NCBI GenBank assembly: GCA_963708165.1
Contig: OY970187.1
Span: forward strand, 2,480,001 to 2,544,000
Source: Rubricoccus sp963708165
GTDB lineage: Bacteria; Bacteroidota; Rhodothermia; Rhodothermales; Rubricoccaceae
Reading direction: 5' to 3'
DNA length: 64,000 nucleotides
Shown here: positions 17,161-26,317 of the stretch, one piece after another
Position numbering within the stretch: position 1 is the first letter of the stretch
How the letters are laid out: each line of letters begins with the position of its first letter
Notes under the pieces: generated by a model
Databases searched by the model: none
What the model was told of the DNA's origin: nothing
What the model saw: only the letters and a program-made list of their open reading frames with translations
Translations under genes and position numbers: made by a program

Positions 17161-17524
17161 TGACACGACGCAACATCCACCTCGCTCCAATTGTAATCCC
17201 TCCTCCCGCAAGAGCGAGCGCCACAACGTGCAGCCCTTGCTCGAAGTGAGCCTCGTCGAAGACTCCTCCGATGAACGCACCGGCAAGAGCGCCGAGCAGC
17301 CCTGCCGAGAGCAACAGGACGAGCGTGAGGGGAGAATGTCGCAGAGAGACACTCGCTGTAACGAGGACAGCGAGGCCCAACGTGACGACTCCACATGGGA
17401 TAATCGCCTGCGGGACGAACGTGAAGAAGAAGCAGACCATCGCAATCGAGAGCACATAGCTCCACGGGAAGCCTTCGTAGGGCTTGCCCGAGAGCCACCT
17501 TCTGTGCGTGCGCGTCGTCGCCAT
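17153..17524 (-). CDS. Hypothetical integral membrane protein
   Basis: 123 residues with about four hydrophobic segments (SYVLSIAMVCFFFTFV; VTLGLAVLVTASVSL; LTLVLLLSAGLLGALAGAFIGGVF; VVALALAGGGITIGA) and a basic N-terminus. No family was recognised. Base composition is a little more AT-rich than the neighbours and the coding region has no full copy of the repeat word, which may indicate recent arrival. Confidence 0.65.
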   Translation of the reverse strand: MATTRTHRRWLSGKPYEGFPWSYVLSIAMVCFFFTFVPQAIIPCGVVTLGLAVLVTASVSLRHSPLTLVLLLSAGLLGALAGAFIGGVFDEAHFEQGLHVVALALAGGGITIGARWMLRRVTR

Positions 17525-17551
17525 TCGTTCGGGCGTCTCTTGCGCCAGAGA

Positions 17552-17941
17552 CTACAGCGCTGCGATCGCGTCCTGCAGCCTCTGGCGGACCTCCATGGCG
17601 ACCGCGCCGAGCGCGTCGTTTTCGATGGCGGCCATGCTCGCGACCGGGTCGATGGCGGAGACTTCCGTTTTGCCCTCGCCCACGTCGCGCAGGATGACGT
17701 TGCAGGGCAGCATCGCACCGATGTGCGGCTCGGCCTGCACGGCCTTGTGCGCCAGAGGCGGGTTGCAGGCGCCGAGGATGCGGTAGGCGGGCATGTCCAC
17801 GTCCAGCTTCTTCTTGAACGTGGCGGCCATGTCGATTTCGGTCAGGATGCCGAAGCCTGCGGCCCCGAGGACTTCGCGCGCACGCGCGTCGGCAGTCTCG
17901 AAGTCGGCGTCGAGGGTGCGGGAAAAGGTGTAGTCAGACAT
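17552..17941 (-). CDS. DUF302 family protein
   Basis: 129 residues beginning MSDYTFSRTLDADFETA. The core (ILTEIDMAATFKKKLDVDMP, then YRILGACNPPLAHKAV, then IGAMLPCNVILRDVGEGKTEVSAIDP) is the typical DUF302 pattern. The family has a ribbon-helix fold of unknown function and is often found near metal or redox genes. The long open frame extending upstream of 17941 belongs to the sialidase-like gene in another register; the ATG at 17941 gives the standard DUF302 length. Confidence 0.88.
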   Translation of the reverse strand: MSDYTFSRTLDADFETADARAREVLGAAGFGILTEIDMAATFKKKLDVDMPAYRILGACNPPLAHKAVQAEPHIGAMLPCNVILRDVGEGKTEVSAIDPVASMAAIENDALGAVAMEVRQRLQDAIAAL

Positions 17942-17991
17942 GGGAGGATGGGGTGTGGCTGCTGCCAAGTGGGCTGGGTGCCGCCAGAGGC

Positions 17992-19243
17992 TTAGAGGCG
18001 AACGGTGGCCGTGCGAAGAGGGACGGAGGCGGTGGGGTCGGTCCAGGCGACGAGGACGCCGTCGCCGTAGGCGACGATCCGCGGGATGCCGCTCTCGCGC
18101 GAGGCGTCGACACGCGCGACCTCGACGGGTTCGCCTCTGGCGCCTGCCCGCGCGACGCGTTGCACGAGCAGGCGCGCCTCGCCGCCGTCGGGTTCGAGCC
18201 AGCTGATGGCGGCGTCGCCAGAGGCCAGAATGGCGACGCCGACGCGCCCGAGCGGGGCCGAGCGGCTGAGCGTGACGGCGTCGCGCCAGGTCTCGCCTGA
18301 GTCGCGGGAAAAGGCGACGCGGACGCGGGCGCTGTCTCCTGCGGCGGTAAACCAGGCCAGCGCCACGTCCTTGCCTCTGGCGCTGAGTGCGGGGCCGTTG
18401 ACCGGGCATCCGTTGATCTGCCAGCCGTCGGCGTGGGGAATGGTGGGCGCAGTCCACACGCCGTCGACGCGCCGCACGATGGCGATGTCGCGGATCTCGG
18501 TTGGGCTGCGGTCGCGGTAGGCCACGAGCGGGCCCTGGGCGGTAGTGACCATCGCGGTCGGGCAGCAGTCGCAGACGCGGCGGTCCAGCACGGCGTCGCT
18601 GCGGCGCTCGCCAGAGGCATTGAGGGATGCGAAGCGGAGCGTCATCGCGCCTGAATGGTGGCCATCCCCATCTGTTTCGCCGGTCTGCTCGCGCCCGTCG
18701 AGCCAGACGATGCCTGCCGTCCCGGCATCCAGCGGCGCTGATCGACACGAAGCCGTGCTCGGCTGCGCGGCCATCGTCGTGGAGCAGCGCCTCTGGCGTC
18801 CACACGCGCCCGTTGCCGACGCGCACGGCGGCGTCGTAGGCGTAGGGTGAGTCGCCGCTGGGGTGCATCGGCAGGGTGTGCGCGATGAGCATCGTCTTGC
18901 GAATGGGAAACACGCCGGGCGTGTCGGCCCAGTTGACGAACCAGTCGGAGCCTCTGGCGGCGGTCTCCGCTTTGCCCCACGCCCCCTCGCGCCAGAGGCT
19001 GTAGCGCAGCGCGTGGCCTACCGTGCCGTCGGCGCTGTCGGGCTCGGTCCAGGAGAGAAGCGGCGTGTCGTCTGGCGTGAGATTCAAGCGCGGCCGTCCA
19101 CTCGCGGCCCCGGCAGGCGTCGAGACCTCGGCGACCACGGGACCGCTTGCACCGGGCGTGTCGCCAGAGGCGGCGGGGGGAGCGTCGGGATCGGCGCAGC
19201 CCGCGAGAAGCGCAAGCGCGAGAGGCAGAAGAAGTGCACGCAT
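17992..19243 (-). pseudogene. Sialidase-like beta-propeller lipoprotein, split by a frame change near 18735
   Basis: The 5' part (from 19243) starts MRALLLPLALALLAGCADP, a lipoprotein signal, and reads to AAEHGFVSISAA. The rest continues in another frame from LDAGTAGIVWLDGREQTGE to the stop at 17992. The second part has Asp-box-like features of the exo-alpha-sialidase family (VRVAFSRDSGETWRDA) and a CDCC motif (RRVCDCCPTAM) next to GPLVAYRDRSPTEIRDI, a pattern of sialidase-like lipoproteins in Bacteroidota. Joined, the halves give one protein of about 415 residues. The break can be repaired by a one-base indel, so sequence error is as likely as a true pseudogene. Confidence 0.7.
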
Positions 19244-19283
19244 GGCGCAGGATAGGGCTCCGCGCGGCCTCTGGCGCCAGAGG

Positions 19284-19769
19284 TCAGGTGACAGGCAGTC
19301 CGCGCGCCTCGGCCTCGGCGCGGACAGCCGCTTTCACCTGTTGCACGCGCACGTAGGACATGCCACTGTACGGCACGATCAGCGCTTCGCCAGAGGCCGG
19401 AACGATGTCGATGCCTTGTGCCGTCTCGCGCACAGAGACGACGTCGGCCCAGGGCAGATGCCGCTGAGCCGTGCCGGTGAGCGTCAGGCCCTCGGCATCG
19501 ATGATGAACTCCCAGCGCGGCGGATCGCCTTTCGTACCCAGAGCAGCCTGGAGAACAAGCACGAGACCGAGCGCGAGCGGTCCGAGAAAGGTGAGGGAAC
19601 TCACGCCGTCACGGACGATAGATTCCACTCCGAGCCCTAGGAGAAACACTCCGGAGATACCGTTGACGATGCGGAAAATGGGCGAGTGGATCCACGCCGG
19701 ACGTTCCTTTCCCGAGTCGTCGAACTCGTCGATGTAGAAATGGTGGCGCGGAGAGGGACGCGTGCTCAT
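19284..19769 (-). CDS. Hypothetical membrane protein with PH-like C-terminal domain
   Basis: 161 residues. Two hydrophobic segments near the N-terminus (IVNGISGVFLLGLGVESIV; LTFLGPLALGLVLVLQAAL) are followed by a soluble part (WEFIIDAEGLTLTGTAQRHLPWADVVSVRETAQGIDIV) that resembles the small PH-like domains of the YcxB/STM3941 type. The assignment is by pattern only. The gene ends against a CCTCTGGCGCCAGAGG palindrome at 19268-19283. Confidence 0.6.
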   Translation of the reverse strand: MSTRPSPRHHFYIDEFDDSGKERPAWIHSPIFRIVNGISGVFLLGLGVESIVRDGVSSLTFLGPLALGLVLVLQAALGTKGDPPRWEFIIDAEGLTLTGTAQRHLPWADVVSVRETAQGIDIVPASGEALIVPYSGMSYVRVQQVKAAVRAEAEARGLPVT

Positions 19770-19829
19770 GCCAGGTGCGTGGGGGCGAGGAGTATTCGCC
19801 GGTTCGCTCGCGAGGTTTCGCTCGGCGCG

Positions 19830-20252
19830 TTAGGGCGTCGCCTCTGGCGCCAGAGGCCAGGGCTTCTCGCGGCTCCAGAGCCAGATGGCGGCTCCGGTGA
19901 TGAGGTCGAAAGCGAGACACGCCCACACGTACCACGCGGGCGCCTCCACGCCCAGGCCGAGATGGATGCCCAGGTCCCAGACGGGGTGCAGCGCCCACGC
20001 GAGCGCGAGCGCCCGGCCGAGCCTCTGGCGCGCGGCCCACAGCGCCGCGCCGCCGAAGAGGAGGACGCCGACGGCTTCGAGCGCCGCGTGCTCCGGCCGT
20101 CCATCGAGCACCGCGAGCATGACGTAGATCGCCGAAGCGGTGATCAGGCCCGCGCTCCACCACGCGAGGCCGCGGTCGCGCGGGAGCCGCCAGCCGAGCG
20201 CCACATAGGGCACGGCGAGGAGCCAGCCGAGTAGAAGCCAGAGCAGAATCAT
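19830..20252 (-). CDS. Hypothetical integral membrane protein
   Basis: 140 residues starting MILLWLLLGWLLAVPYVALG, with four or five hydrophobic segments (WWSAGLITASAIYVMLAVLDG; ALEAVGVLLFGGAALWAA; ALALAWALHPVWDLGIHL; YVWACLAFDLITGAAIWLW). The HPVWDLGIH motif recalls small DUF6010-like membrane proteins, but I am not certain. It lies 26 bp after the DUF305 gene, separated by a repeat-word palindrome. Confidence 0.65.
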   Translation of the reverse strand: MILLWLLLGWLLAVPYVALGWRLPRDRGLAWWSAGLITASAIYVMLAVLDGRPEHAALEAVGVLLFGGAALWAARQRLGRALALAWALHPVWDLGIHLGLGVEAPAWYVWACLAFDLITGAAIWLWSREKPWPLAPEATP

Positions 20253-20278
20253 GGGCGGCGCCTCTGGCGCCAGAGGCG

Positions 20279-20731
20279 CTAGTCGTTTTCCAGATCGGCG
20301 ATGAGCGCCTCCATCTCGGCGATCTCGCGGCGCTGCGCCTCGATGATCTCGGTCGCGAGTTCCTGCACGCGCGGGTCTGAGATCTCGGCGCGCGAACTGG
20401 TGAGGATGGCGATGGAGTGGTGCGGGATCATCGCCTTCATCCAGGCCACGTCTTGCACGGTGTTCTGGCTCCGGGCGAGCCATAGGCCGCCCGCGAACAC
20501 GACCGCGGCTCCGGCGAAGGTGACGATGTTTTTCTTCGTGTCCGTGTACATGTGGAGCATGAACGCCAGCATGACGATGGCCATCGCGGCGCCCATGTAG
20601 AGGGCCATAAACCATTTGGTGCTGCTCCACCAGATGTGATCCGTGCTGTAGACGGTGGAGTACATCAGCGCGAGCATGACCAGCGTGGACGTGCCGACCA
20701 TGGCGAAGAAGCGAACGTAGGAGCCTTTCAT
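20279..20731 (-). CDS. DUF305 domain membrane protein
   Basis: 150 residues. The first about 90 residues hold three hydrophobic helices (FFAMVGTSTLVMLALMY; FMALYMGAAMAIVMLAFML; IVTFAGAAVVFAGGLWLA). The C-terminal third has the DUF305 signature: AWMKAMIPHHSIAILTSSRA and a Glu-rich helix (ELATEIIEAQRREIAEMEALI). DUF305 proteins are ferritin-like, periplasmic and frequent in copper and heavy-metal islands. The start MKGSYVRFF at 20731 is preferred over the longer upstream frame. It is the last clear member of the metal cluster in the direction of transcription. Confidence 0.88.
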   Translation of the reverse strand: MKGSYVRFFAMVGTSTLVMLALMYSTVYSTDHIWWSSTKWFMALYMGAAMAIVMLAFMLHMYTDTKKNIVTFAGAAVVFAGGLWLARSQNTVQDVAWMKAMIPHHSIAILTSSRAEISDPRVQELATEIIEAQRREIAEMEALIADLEND

Positions 20732-20820
20732 AGGAAAGATGTGTGGCGAGGAAGGCCTACGGCTTGGACCCTGCTCCAGTGTTCCCGCCAGAGGCCTCTG
20801 GCGCCCGAGAGCGGCCACGT

Positions 20821-21213
20821 TCACCCTGCGATCTCGCTCAGGATGGGGCAGTCCTCTCGGGCTGTCTCCTCGCCACCGCAGGCTGCGACGAGCCGCGCCA
20901 GATCGCGCCTCTGGCGTTCGAGGTCTGCGATCTGGGCTTCGGTCTCGCGCAGCCGGTCCTCGGCGGCCTCGCGCACGGCCCCGGCGTCCGCCTCTGGCGC
21001 GGCGTTCCAGGTCAGGATCGCGCCGGTCTCAGCGAGCGTGAAGCCGAGCGCCTTGGCCCGCGCGATAGCGGCGAGCCGACCGATGGCCTCGGCGTCGTAG
21101 TCCCGGAAGCCGCCAGAGGTCCGCGGCGGCTTCGGGATAAGCCCGCGCTTCTCGTAGAACCGGATCGTATCGACCGAGACGCCAGAGGCCTCGGCGAGAG
21201 CGCCGATGGTCAT
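20821..21213 (-). CDS. MerR-family metal-responsive regulator
   Basis: 130 residues. The N-terminal winged helix starts MTIGALAEASGVSVDTIRFYEKRGLIPKP, the MerR DNA-binding signature. A long dimerisation helix follows (EAEDRLRETEAQIADLERQRRDLARLV), then a C-terminal CGGEETAREDCPIL. The Cys pair in that tail is the position of the metal-binding loop in CueR/ZntR/CadR types, so a copper or divalent metal ligand is likely. The ATG overlaps the DUF411 stop as ATGA, so the two are co-translated. It presumably controls the surrounding cluster. Confidence 0.9.
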   Translation of the reverse strand: MTIGALAEASGVSVDTIRFYEKRGLIPKPPRTSGGFRDYDAEAIGRLAAIARAKALGFTLAETGAILTWNAAPEADAGAVREAAEDRLRETEAQIADLERQRRDLARLVAACGGEETAREDCPILSEIAG

Positions 21214-21755
21214 CCCTGCGTGGGCGTCGAGCCTTCGATGGACGCGTAGACCGAGGCTTCGCCGGTGTTGTCGAGAATCAGCACGTCGTAGGGCTGGCGC
21301 AGGTCGCCCTGCTCCATGCCGGGAGAGCCGATGGGCATGCCGGGCACGGTCAGGCCTCTGGCGTCGGGCTTCTCGGCGAGAAGGCGGCGGATGGGCTCGG
21401 CGGGCACGTGGCCCTCGATGACGTAGCCCTCGACGGTCGCGGTGTGGCACGAGCCCAGGTCCAGCGGCACGCCGAGGCTGTCTTTGACGGCCCGCATGTC
21501 CTGGATGTCTTCGGAGACAACCTGGAAGCCCTCGGCCTCCAGATAGTCGCCCCAAAGCGAGCAGCAGCCGCATGTGGGGGATTTGTACACGGTCACGAGC
21601 GGGCCATCGGCGGAGACAGGCACGACGGTCATCTCGCCAGAGGCCTCTGGCGTGACGACAGTCGCTGTGGAGTCGGGGGCGTCGTCGGTCTGGCATCCCG
21701 CCAGAGGCAGGAGCGCGAGGAGGAGCGCCGCGAGGGCGAAGCGGGAGGTGGTCAT
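21210..21755 (-). CDS. DUF411 metal-binding lipoprotein
   Basis: 181 residues. The signal MTTSRFALAALLLALLPLAGCQ ends in a lipobox. The DUF411 domain follows with its hallmark KSPTCGCCSLWGDYLEAEGF, CHTATVEGYVIEGHVPA and GLTVPGMPIGSPGME. The family has a thioredoxin-like fold and is found in copper and mercury resistance loci; the CxCC site probably binds Cu(I) or a similar soft metal. The gene overlaps merR by four bases. Confidence 0.9.
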   Translation of the reverse strand: MTTSRFALAALLLALLPLAGCQTDDAPDSTATVVTPEASGEMTVVPVSADGPLVTVYKSPTCGCCSLWGDYLEAEGFQVVSEDIQDMRAVKDSLGVPLDLGSCHTATVEGYVIEGHVPAEPIRRLLAEKPDARGLTVPGMPIGSPGMEQGDLRQPYDVLILDNTGEASVYASIEGSTPTQG

Positions 21756-21828
21756 TGCGGTGTGGGTGTGAGTCGTAATGCGTGGGCCTCTGGCGCCAGA
21801 GGTAACGGGCGAGCGGCAGAAGCGGGAG

Positions 21829-22344
21829 TCAGTCGGTGTGGCCGCGGAGGCGGTCGTACGTCGCGATCTGTTGGGGCGTGAGCGCGTTGCGCATGGCGAC
21901 GTGTGCGACGAGGTGCGCGGCACGGATCTGGCCTCGGAGCGTTCCCGCGTGGGCGGTGACGCGCTCGATGGCCTCTGGCGTCGCCTCGCCAGAGGCGAAG
22001 AGGCGGTCGAGGTGCTGCTCGACCTGGACGAGCTGGGCGCCGAGCGTAGTGGCGCGTGCGGACATTTCGGCACGGATCGATGCGGCGGCTTCGGCCTGGG
22101 CGTCGGTCAGCGCGAGGTCGTCGGCGAGTTCGAGGACGTGCAGCGGGCCGGGGTACGAGTTGAGTTCAGCAGGCTTGGCGAAGCCCATGCCGCGCCCGGC
22201 GAGCAGGCCGTCCACGTCGCTGGCGCTGAGCCCGGACGGTGCGTCCGTCATGCTGTCGCCAGAGGCCTGTTGGTGGTGGTCGTGCTGCGCCTGCGCGGGG
22301 AGCGCGAGCGCGGCGAGGAGGGCGATCGGGAGAAGTCGGAGCAT
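21829..22344 (-). CDS. Spy/CpxP-like periplasmic metal-stress protein
   Basis: 171 residues: signal peptide (MLRLLPIALLAALALPAQAQ), a His-rich start (HDHHQQASG), then an all-helical domain (LNSYPGPLHVLELADDLALTDAQAEAAASIRAEM ... LRGQIRAAHLVAHVAMRNALTPQQIATYDRLRGH) of the LTxxQ type seen in Spy, CpxP and CnrX/ZraP. Members are periplasmic chaperones or metal sensors. The place between DUF411 and the multicopper oxidase favours a metal role. Confidence 0.75.
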   Translation of the reverse strand: MLRLLPIALLAALALPAQAQHDHHQQASGDSMTDAPSGLSASDVDGLLAGRGMGFAKPAELNSYPGPLHVLELADDLALTDAQAEAAASIRAEMSARATTLGAQLVQVEQHLDRLFASGEATPEAIERVTAHAGTLRGQIRAAHLVAHVAMRNALTPQQIATYDRLRGHTD

Positions 22345-22403
22345 GGAAGCGGAGGGTTTGAAGCCTTTGGCGGCCTCGGATCGGAGTCCAGGGCAGGCGT
22401 GGG

Positions 22404-23827
22404 TCAGACGTTGATGCCGTCGCGGGCGGCCTGGGCGGGGTCGGCGCGGCGGGCGACGGTTCCGGCGGGGTGGTCCCACCAGCCGGGGTCTACATCGTAC
22501 GCCACAGGCTTGGGACGGATCTTGAGGTTGGTGTACATGCCACCCATGGTGATGTAGCCGAAGGGGCCTTGCTGGCCCACCATCGGGATGGAGTTCTCTG
22601 GAACGGGCATGTGCCCCATCTCGATGTGGCTGCCGTGCTCGTCCATGCCGCCTTCGCCCATCGTGGCGTAGCCGGGCGCCAGAGGCTGCACGGCGCGGTC
22701 CAGCCGGCGGCTGTCGATGCCGGTCGTGTTGGGCACGTCGTGGCCCATCTGGTTCATGACGTGGTGCGTCATGTGGCAGTGCATCGCCCAATCACCCAGC
22801 GCGTCGGCCACGAACTCGACGGTGCGCGTGGCGCCGACGGGCACGAGCACGGTCGTCTCGGGCCAGCGGGCCTCTGGCGGGACGGCGCCGCCGTCGGTCG
22901 CGACGGTTTGCCAGACGTGGCCGTGCACGTGGATGGGGTGGTGGTCCATCGGCGAGAGGTTGCCGAAGCGGATGCGCACGCGGTCGTTGTGGCCGAGGAC
23001 GAGCGGCGCCGTCCCGGGGAACGCCTTGCCGTTCATGGTGAGGAGGTTGAAGTCGCTCATCACGTTCGGGTTGGGACGCGACGTGCCGGGCTCCACGTAC
23101 CACTCGTGCAGCATGATCGCGATGTCGCGGTCGACGCCAGAGGCCTGGGTGCGGGGATGCACGATGAACATGCCCGTGAGGCCGAGCGCGATCTGCGTCA
23201 TCTCGTCGTGATGGGCGTGGTACATGAACGTGCCGTTCTGCTTGAGCGGGAACTCGTAGAGGAACGTCTCGCCGGGCTGGATCACGGGCTGGCTGAGGCC
23301 GCCCACGCCGTCCATGCCGCTCGGAAGCAGGACGCCGTGCCAGTGCACGGTTGTCGGCGCGACCAAGTTGTTGGTGACGTAGATCCGCACGTCGTCGCCC
23401 TCGACGCCTTCGAACGTGGGGCCATGAACCTCGCCGTTGTAGCCCCAGCACGTGGCGGTCAGGCCGGGCGCGAACTCGTGCTCCACTTCCCCCACGGTGA
23501 CGTGGTAGACCCACGCGCCGTCGTCGGCGCGGCGCCCGGTGATGGACGAGCCGTTGGGCGTGTAGACGCGGGCGGGGCGGTCGCCGTCCCAGAGGGTTTC
23601 CAGGCTGTGCCTGGAGGGATGGGGGACGGGGGAAGAGGGAAGGGGGAAGCCTCTGGCGTGGCTAGGGTGTCGGCTTCTGGCGCGCTGGCGGTGGCGTCGC
23701 CAGAGGCGAGGGAATCGGCGACAGCGGCGGGGTCCCAGGTGACGGGGAGGGCGGCAGCGCGGCCGCTTCCGAAGGCGAAGCCGCCGAGGGCTGCGGCGCC
23801 AGAGGCGAGGAGGTCGCGTCGGTTCAT
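22404..23827 (-). CDS. Multicopper oxidase with Tat signal, frame change near 23630
   Basis: The 5' part starts MNRRDLLASGAAALGGFAFG, a twin-arginine-type signal, then a low-complexity Pro/Ala linker. The rest, in another frame from HSLETLWDGDRPARVYTPNG onward, contains all four copper motifs: HWHG, HAHH, HPIHVHGH and HCHMTHHVMNQM. The enzyme would be exported folded and oxidise Cu(I) or other substrates in the periplasm. The break falls in a purine-rich run (about 23620-23655) of G and A blocks, so a slippage or sequencing indel is likely; joined, the protein is about 470 residues. It lies in the same strand and order as the TolC and DUF3347 genes. Confidence 0.8.
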
Positions 23828-23878
23828 AGCGGTAGAGGTGGTGACGCCCTGCGGGGCGTCTGTGCAGAGCAATGCGTG

Positions 23879-25348
23879 TTAGTGGCCCGGGTCGGCGGCG
23901 GGCATCGCGCCAGAGGCGGCGGGCAGCATGGAGGCGCCGAGGTCGGGCAAGCGGCCCGCGAGCAAGGCGTCGAGGTCGGTGCGGGCGTCCCAGTAGGCGG
24001 CCAGAGCGTCGGCGTAGCGGCGGGCGGCGTCGGCCTCGGCCTCTTGCGCGAGGAGCAGGCCGAAAACGCCGGTCTGCATCGCGTTGTACTGGCGGAGCGT
24101 TTGCGCGGTGAGATCGGCGCGGAGCGCGAGCAGCACGCGTTGGTACTGGAGCGCGACGCGGCGCGTGGTGCCCAGCCGAGATGCGAGGACGCGCGTGGCC
24201 GAGCGCACGTCAACGGCCGTGGCCGCGTAGTCTGCGCGGGCGCGGCGCAGTTCGGCGTGGAGCATCGCGCGGCGCGCCTGCCCCTGATCGAAGAGCGGCA
24301 GCACGATCTCGACTTCGGGACCGGCTTCCCATTCGCCGTCCTCGCGCTCAAGCTCGCCACCGATTTCCAGCTCCGGCAGGAGTGTTTCGCCTCTGGCGAG
24401 ACCGAGACGCTGCGCGATGGCCTCCGCGTCGTGCCGGATGGCGTCGAGCGCGAGGCTGCGGTCGATGGCGCGCGCTTCGAGTGCGGCCACGTCCAACTCC
24501 GGGCCTCTGGCGCCAGAGGCCTCTGGCGTCACGTCCTCTGGCGCGTCGGTGTCGGTCGCCAGAGGCTCCGTTTCGGGGACGGGCATCAGGCGACCTCCGA
24601 GGCGGTAGTCGTTAGCAGGCAGGCCCATCGTGCGGGTGAGTGCCTCTTGCGATTCCACTGCGGCTTGACCGGCCAGGACGAGATCCAGGCGGGCCTGTTC
24701 GTAGCGCGCCTGCTCGGCGAGGAGGTCGGCGGCGGGAATCGATCCGGCTTCGCGCAGGAGGAGAGAAGCGGTGTAGGCCGCCTCGGCGCGAGCGGTGATC
24801 TCGGTCTGGAACGTCACGCGCAGCCGGTCGGCCTGGGCGCGTGTGTAGTGGGTTCGCGTGCGCGCTGCTAGGTCTAGGACAGATTCAGCCACGCGGGCTC
24901 GCGCGGCTCCGTACTCGCTTCGGGCGACGCGCTTGCGCATCGGGATCCAGAGCACGTCCAGAAACTCGAAGGCGACGTTGAAGCCGAGGTCCGGCGCGCC
25001 GCCTTCGTCCAGGCCCCACAGAGCGCGGCCGCCGAAGACGGGGTTGCGCAAGAGGCCGGATTGGACGAGCGAGGCCTGCGCCACGCCGAGGTCTTCGTAG
25101 GTGGCCTGCAGCCGTCGGTTGTTGAGAAGGGCGACCTGCACAGCGCCATCGGCAGAGAGGGAGTCTGCCAAAAGCTGTGCGACGGCAGCGTCTGCCTCGC
25201 GGTCGGCGTCCGCGTCTGTGCGCCAGAGGACGGGCGCGTCGGTGCGGTCTTCGAGCGTCGCACGGAGGTGGCCCGCGGCCTCTTGCGGCCGGACGCCCGC
25301 GCAGCCGCTGGCGACGGCGAGGAGAAGGAAAAGTGAGAGGGCGCGCAT
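23879..25348 (-). CDS. TolC-family outer-membrane efflux lipoprotein
   Basis: 489 residues. The signal MRALSLFLLLAVASGCAG has a lipobox. The body is the TolC/CusC architecture: long coiled-coil helices (ARVAESVLDLAARTRTHYTRAQADRLRV; AADLLAEQARYEQARLDLVLAGQAAVESQEAL; RQYNAMQTGVFGLLLAQEAEADAARRYADALAAYWDARTDLDALL) with short beta segments. It would form an outer-membrane channel. No RND pump or membrane-fusion gene is adjacent in the window, so it may work with a partner elsewhere. Its ATG touches the end of the DUF3347 gene. Confidence 0.9.
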   Translation of the reverse strand: MRALSLFLLLAVASGCAGVRPQEAAGHLRATLEDRTDAPVLWRTDADADREADAAVAQLLADSLSADGAVQVALLNNRRLQATYEDLGVAQASLVQSGLLRNPVFGGRALWGLDEGGAPDLGFNVAFEFLDVLWIPMRKRVARSEYGAARARVAESVLDLAARTRTHYTRAQADRLRVTFQTEITARAEAAYTASLLLREAGSIPAADLLAEQARYEQARLDLVLAGQAAVESQEALTRTMGLPANDYRLGGRLMPVPETEPLATDTDAPEDVTPEASGARGPELDVAALEARAIDRSLALDAIRHDAEAIAQRLGLARGETLLPELEIGGELEREDGEWEAGPEVEIVLPLFDQGQARRAMLHAELRRARADYAATAVDVRSATRVLASRLGTTRRVALQYQRVLLALRADLTAQTLRQYNAMQTGVFGLLLAQEAEADAARRYADALAAYWDARTDLDALLAGRLPDLGASMLPAASGAMPAADPGH

Positions 25349-26195
25349 CAGTGGTGGTCCCCGGTCTCGTGGTCCGTCGTGCCGTGATCCGTCGTGCCGT
25401 GATCCATCGCGGGCATCGCGCCAGAGGCGGCGTCGGCCTTGGCGTCATCACGATGTCGCCCGTGCGTGAGGGAATGGCTGCGTTGCGCGTGCCGCAGGCG
25501 AGCATCCTCGCGCCGTAGTACGGGTTCTGCGTGTCGCTGCCGCGCTGAAGCCACACACCGCCCTCGGGCAGATCCGATCGCATCCCGCAGGTGAACCGCG
25601 AGAGGCTGTAGCCCGCGGGCGCGCCGTGCGCCTCGACGAGCGCCACAAACGGCGCGCTGAGCTGGCCGAAGGCCTCTCGCGCCGCGTCGATGTCACCGGC
25701 GTCTGCCAGCGCGAGCGCGTGCGTCTCGACGGCGTCGAGGTCGGTACTGCGCATGTGCCAGAAGTGAGGGTCCGCCTCTGGCGCCTCGTCGGTGGCGAAG
25801 GACCACGCATCGGCAAAGGCTCGCGCGTGATCCGCGACGCCGTCAAACTGGTCACGGGAGAGCGCACTCTGGATCGCGAGGTAGGCGTCGAGCGCGTCGC
25901 CGAGGGCTTCTGGCGCGGTGCCGGGCATCGGGCCGGGCATCGGGTCGGCCATCGAATCCATCGCGCCAGAGGCGGGCATGGTATGGCCCATCGCGGCGTG
26001 ATCCATCGCGGGCACGTCCATCGCGCCAGAGGCGGCGGGCTGGAGCGCGGCGGGAAGTGTGGGCGTTGCGACAGGCGCCAGAGGCGAGAGCGAGACGACG
26101 GGCGCCTCTGGCGAGACGGGGGCCGCAGGCTCTAGCAGAGTGGGCGGCGCGGCGCACCCGGCCAAGAGGCCAAGCGCGAGCAGAAAACGGAGCAT
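25348..26195 (-). CDS. DUF3347 lipoprotein, frame change near 25450
   Basis: The start MLRFLLALGLLAGCAAP at 26195 is a lipoprotein signal. A Pro/Ala linker with Met/His clusters (MDVPAMDHAAMGHTMPASGAM) follows, then a DUF3347 domain: LDAYLAIQSALSRDQFDGVADHARAFADA ... QLSAPFVALVEAHG ... GGVWLQRGSDTQNPYYGARMLACG. DUF3347 is typical of copper and RND-efflux loci. After ACGTRNAAI the frame must change to reach the natural tail (DDAKADAASGAMPAMDHGTTDH) and the stop at 25348, which adjoins the tolC start. Without the change the frame would run deep into tolC, which is implausible. Confidence 0.75.
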
Positions 26196-26317
26196 CAACT
26201 GAGGGGGCAGGCGGACGCCAGAGGCGCCCGCGAAACGGAGACCGGGCGATGTGCCCGGACGACCAGCGCCGCGCACGCGCGCAGCGGAACAGCGCGCCAG
26301 CGTGGCGCGCGGAGCCC

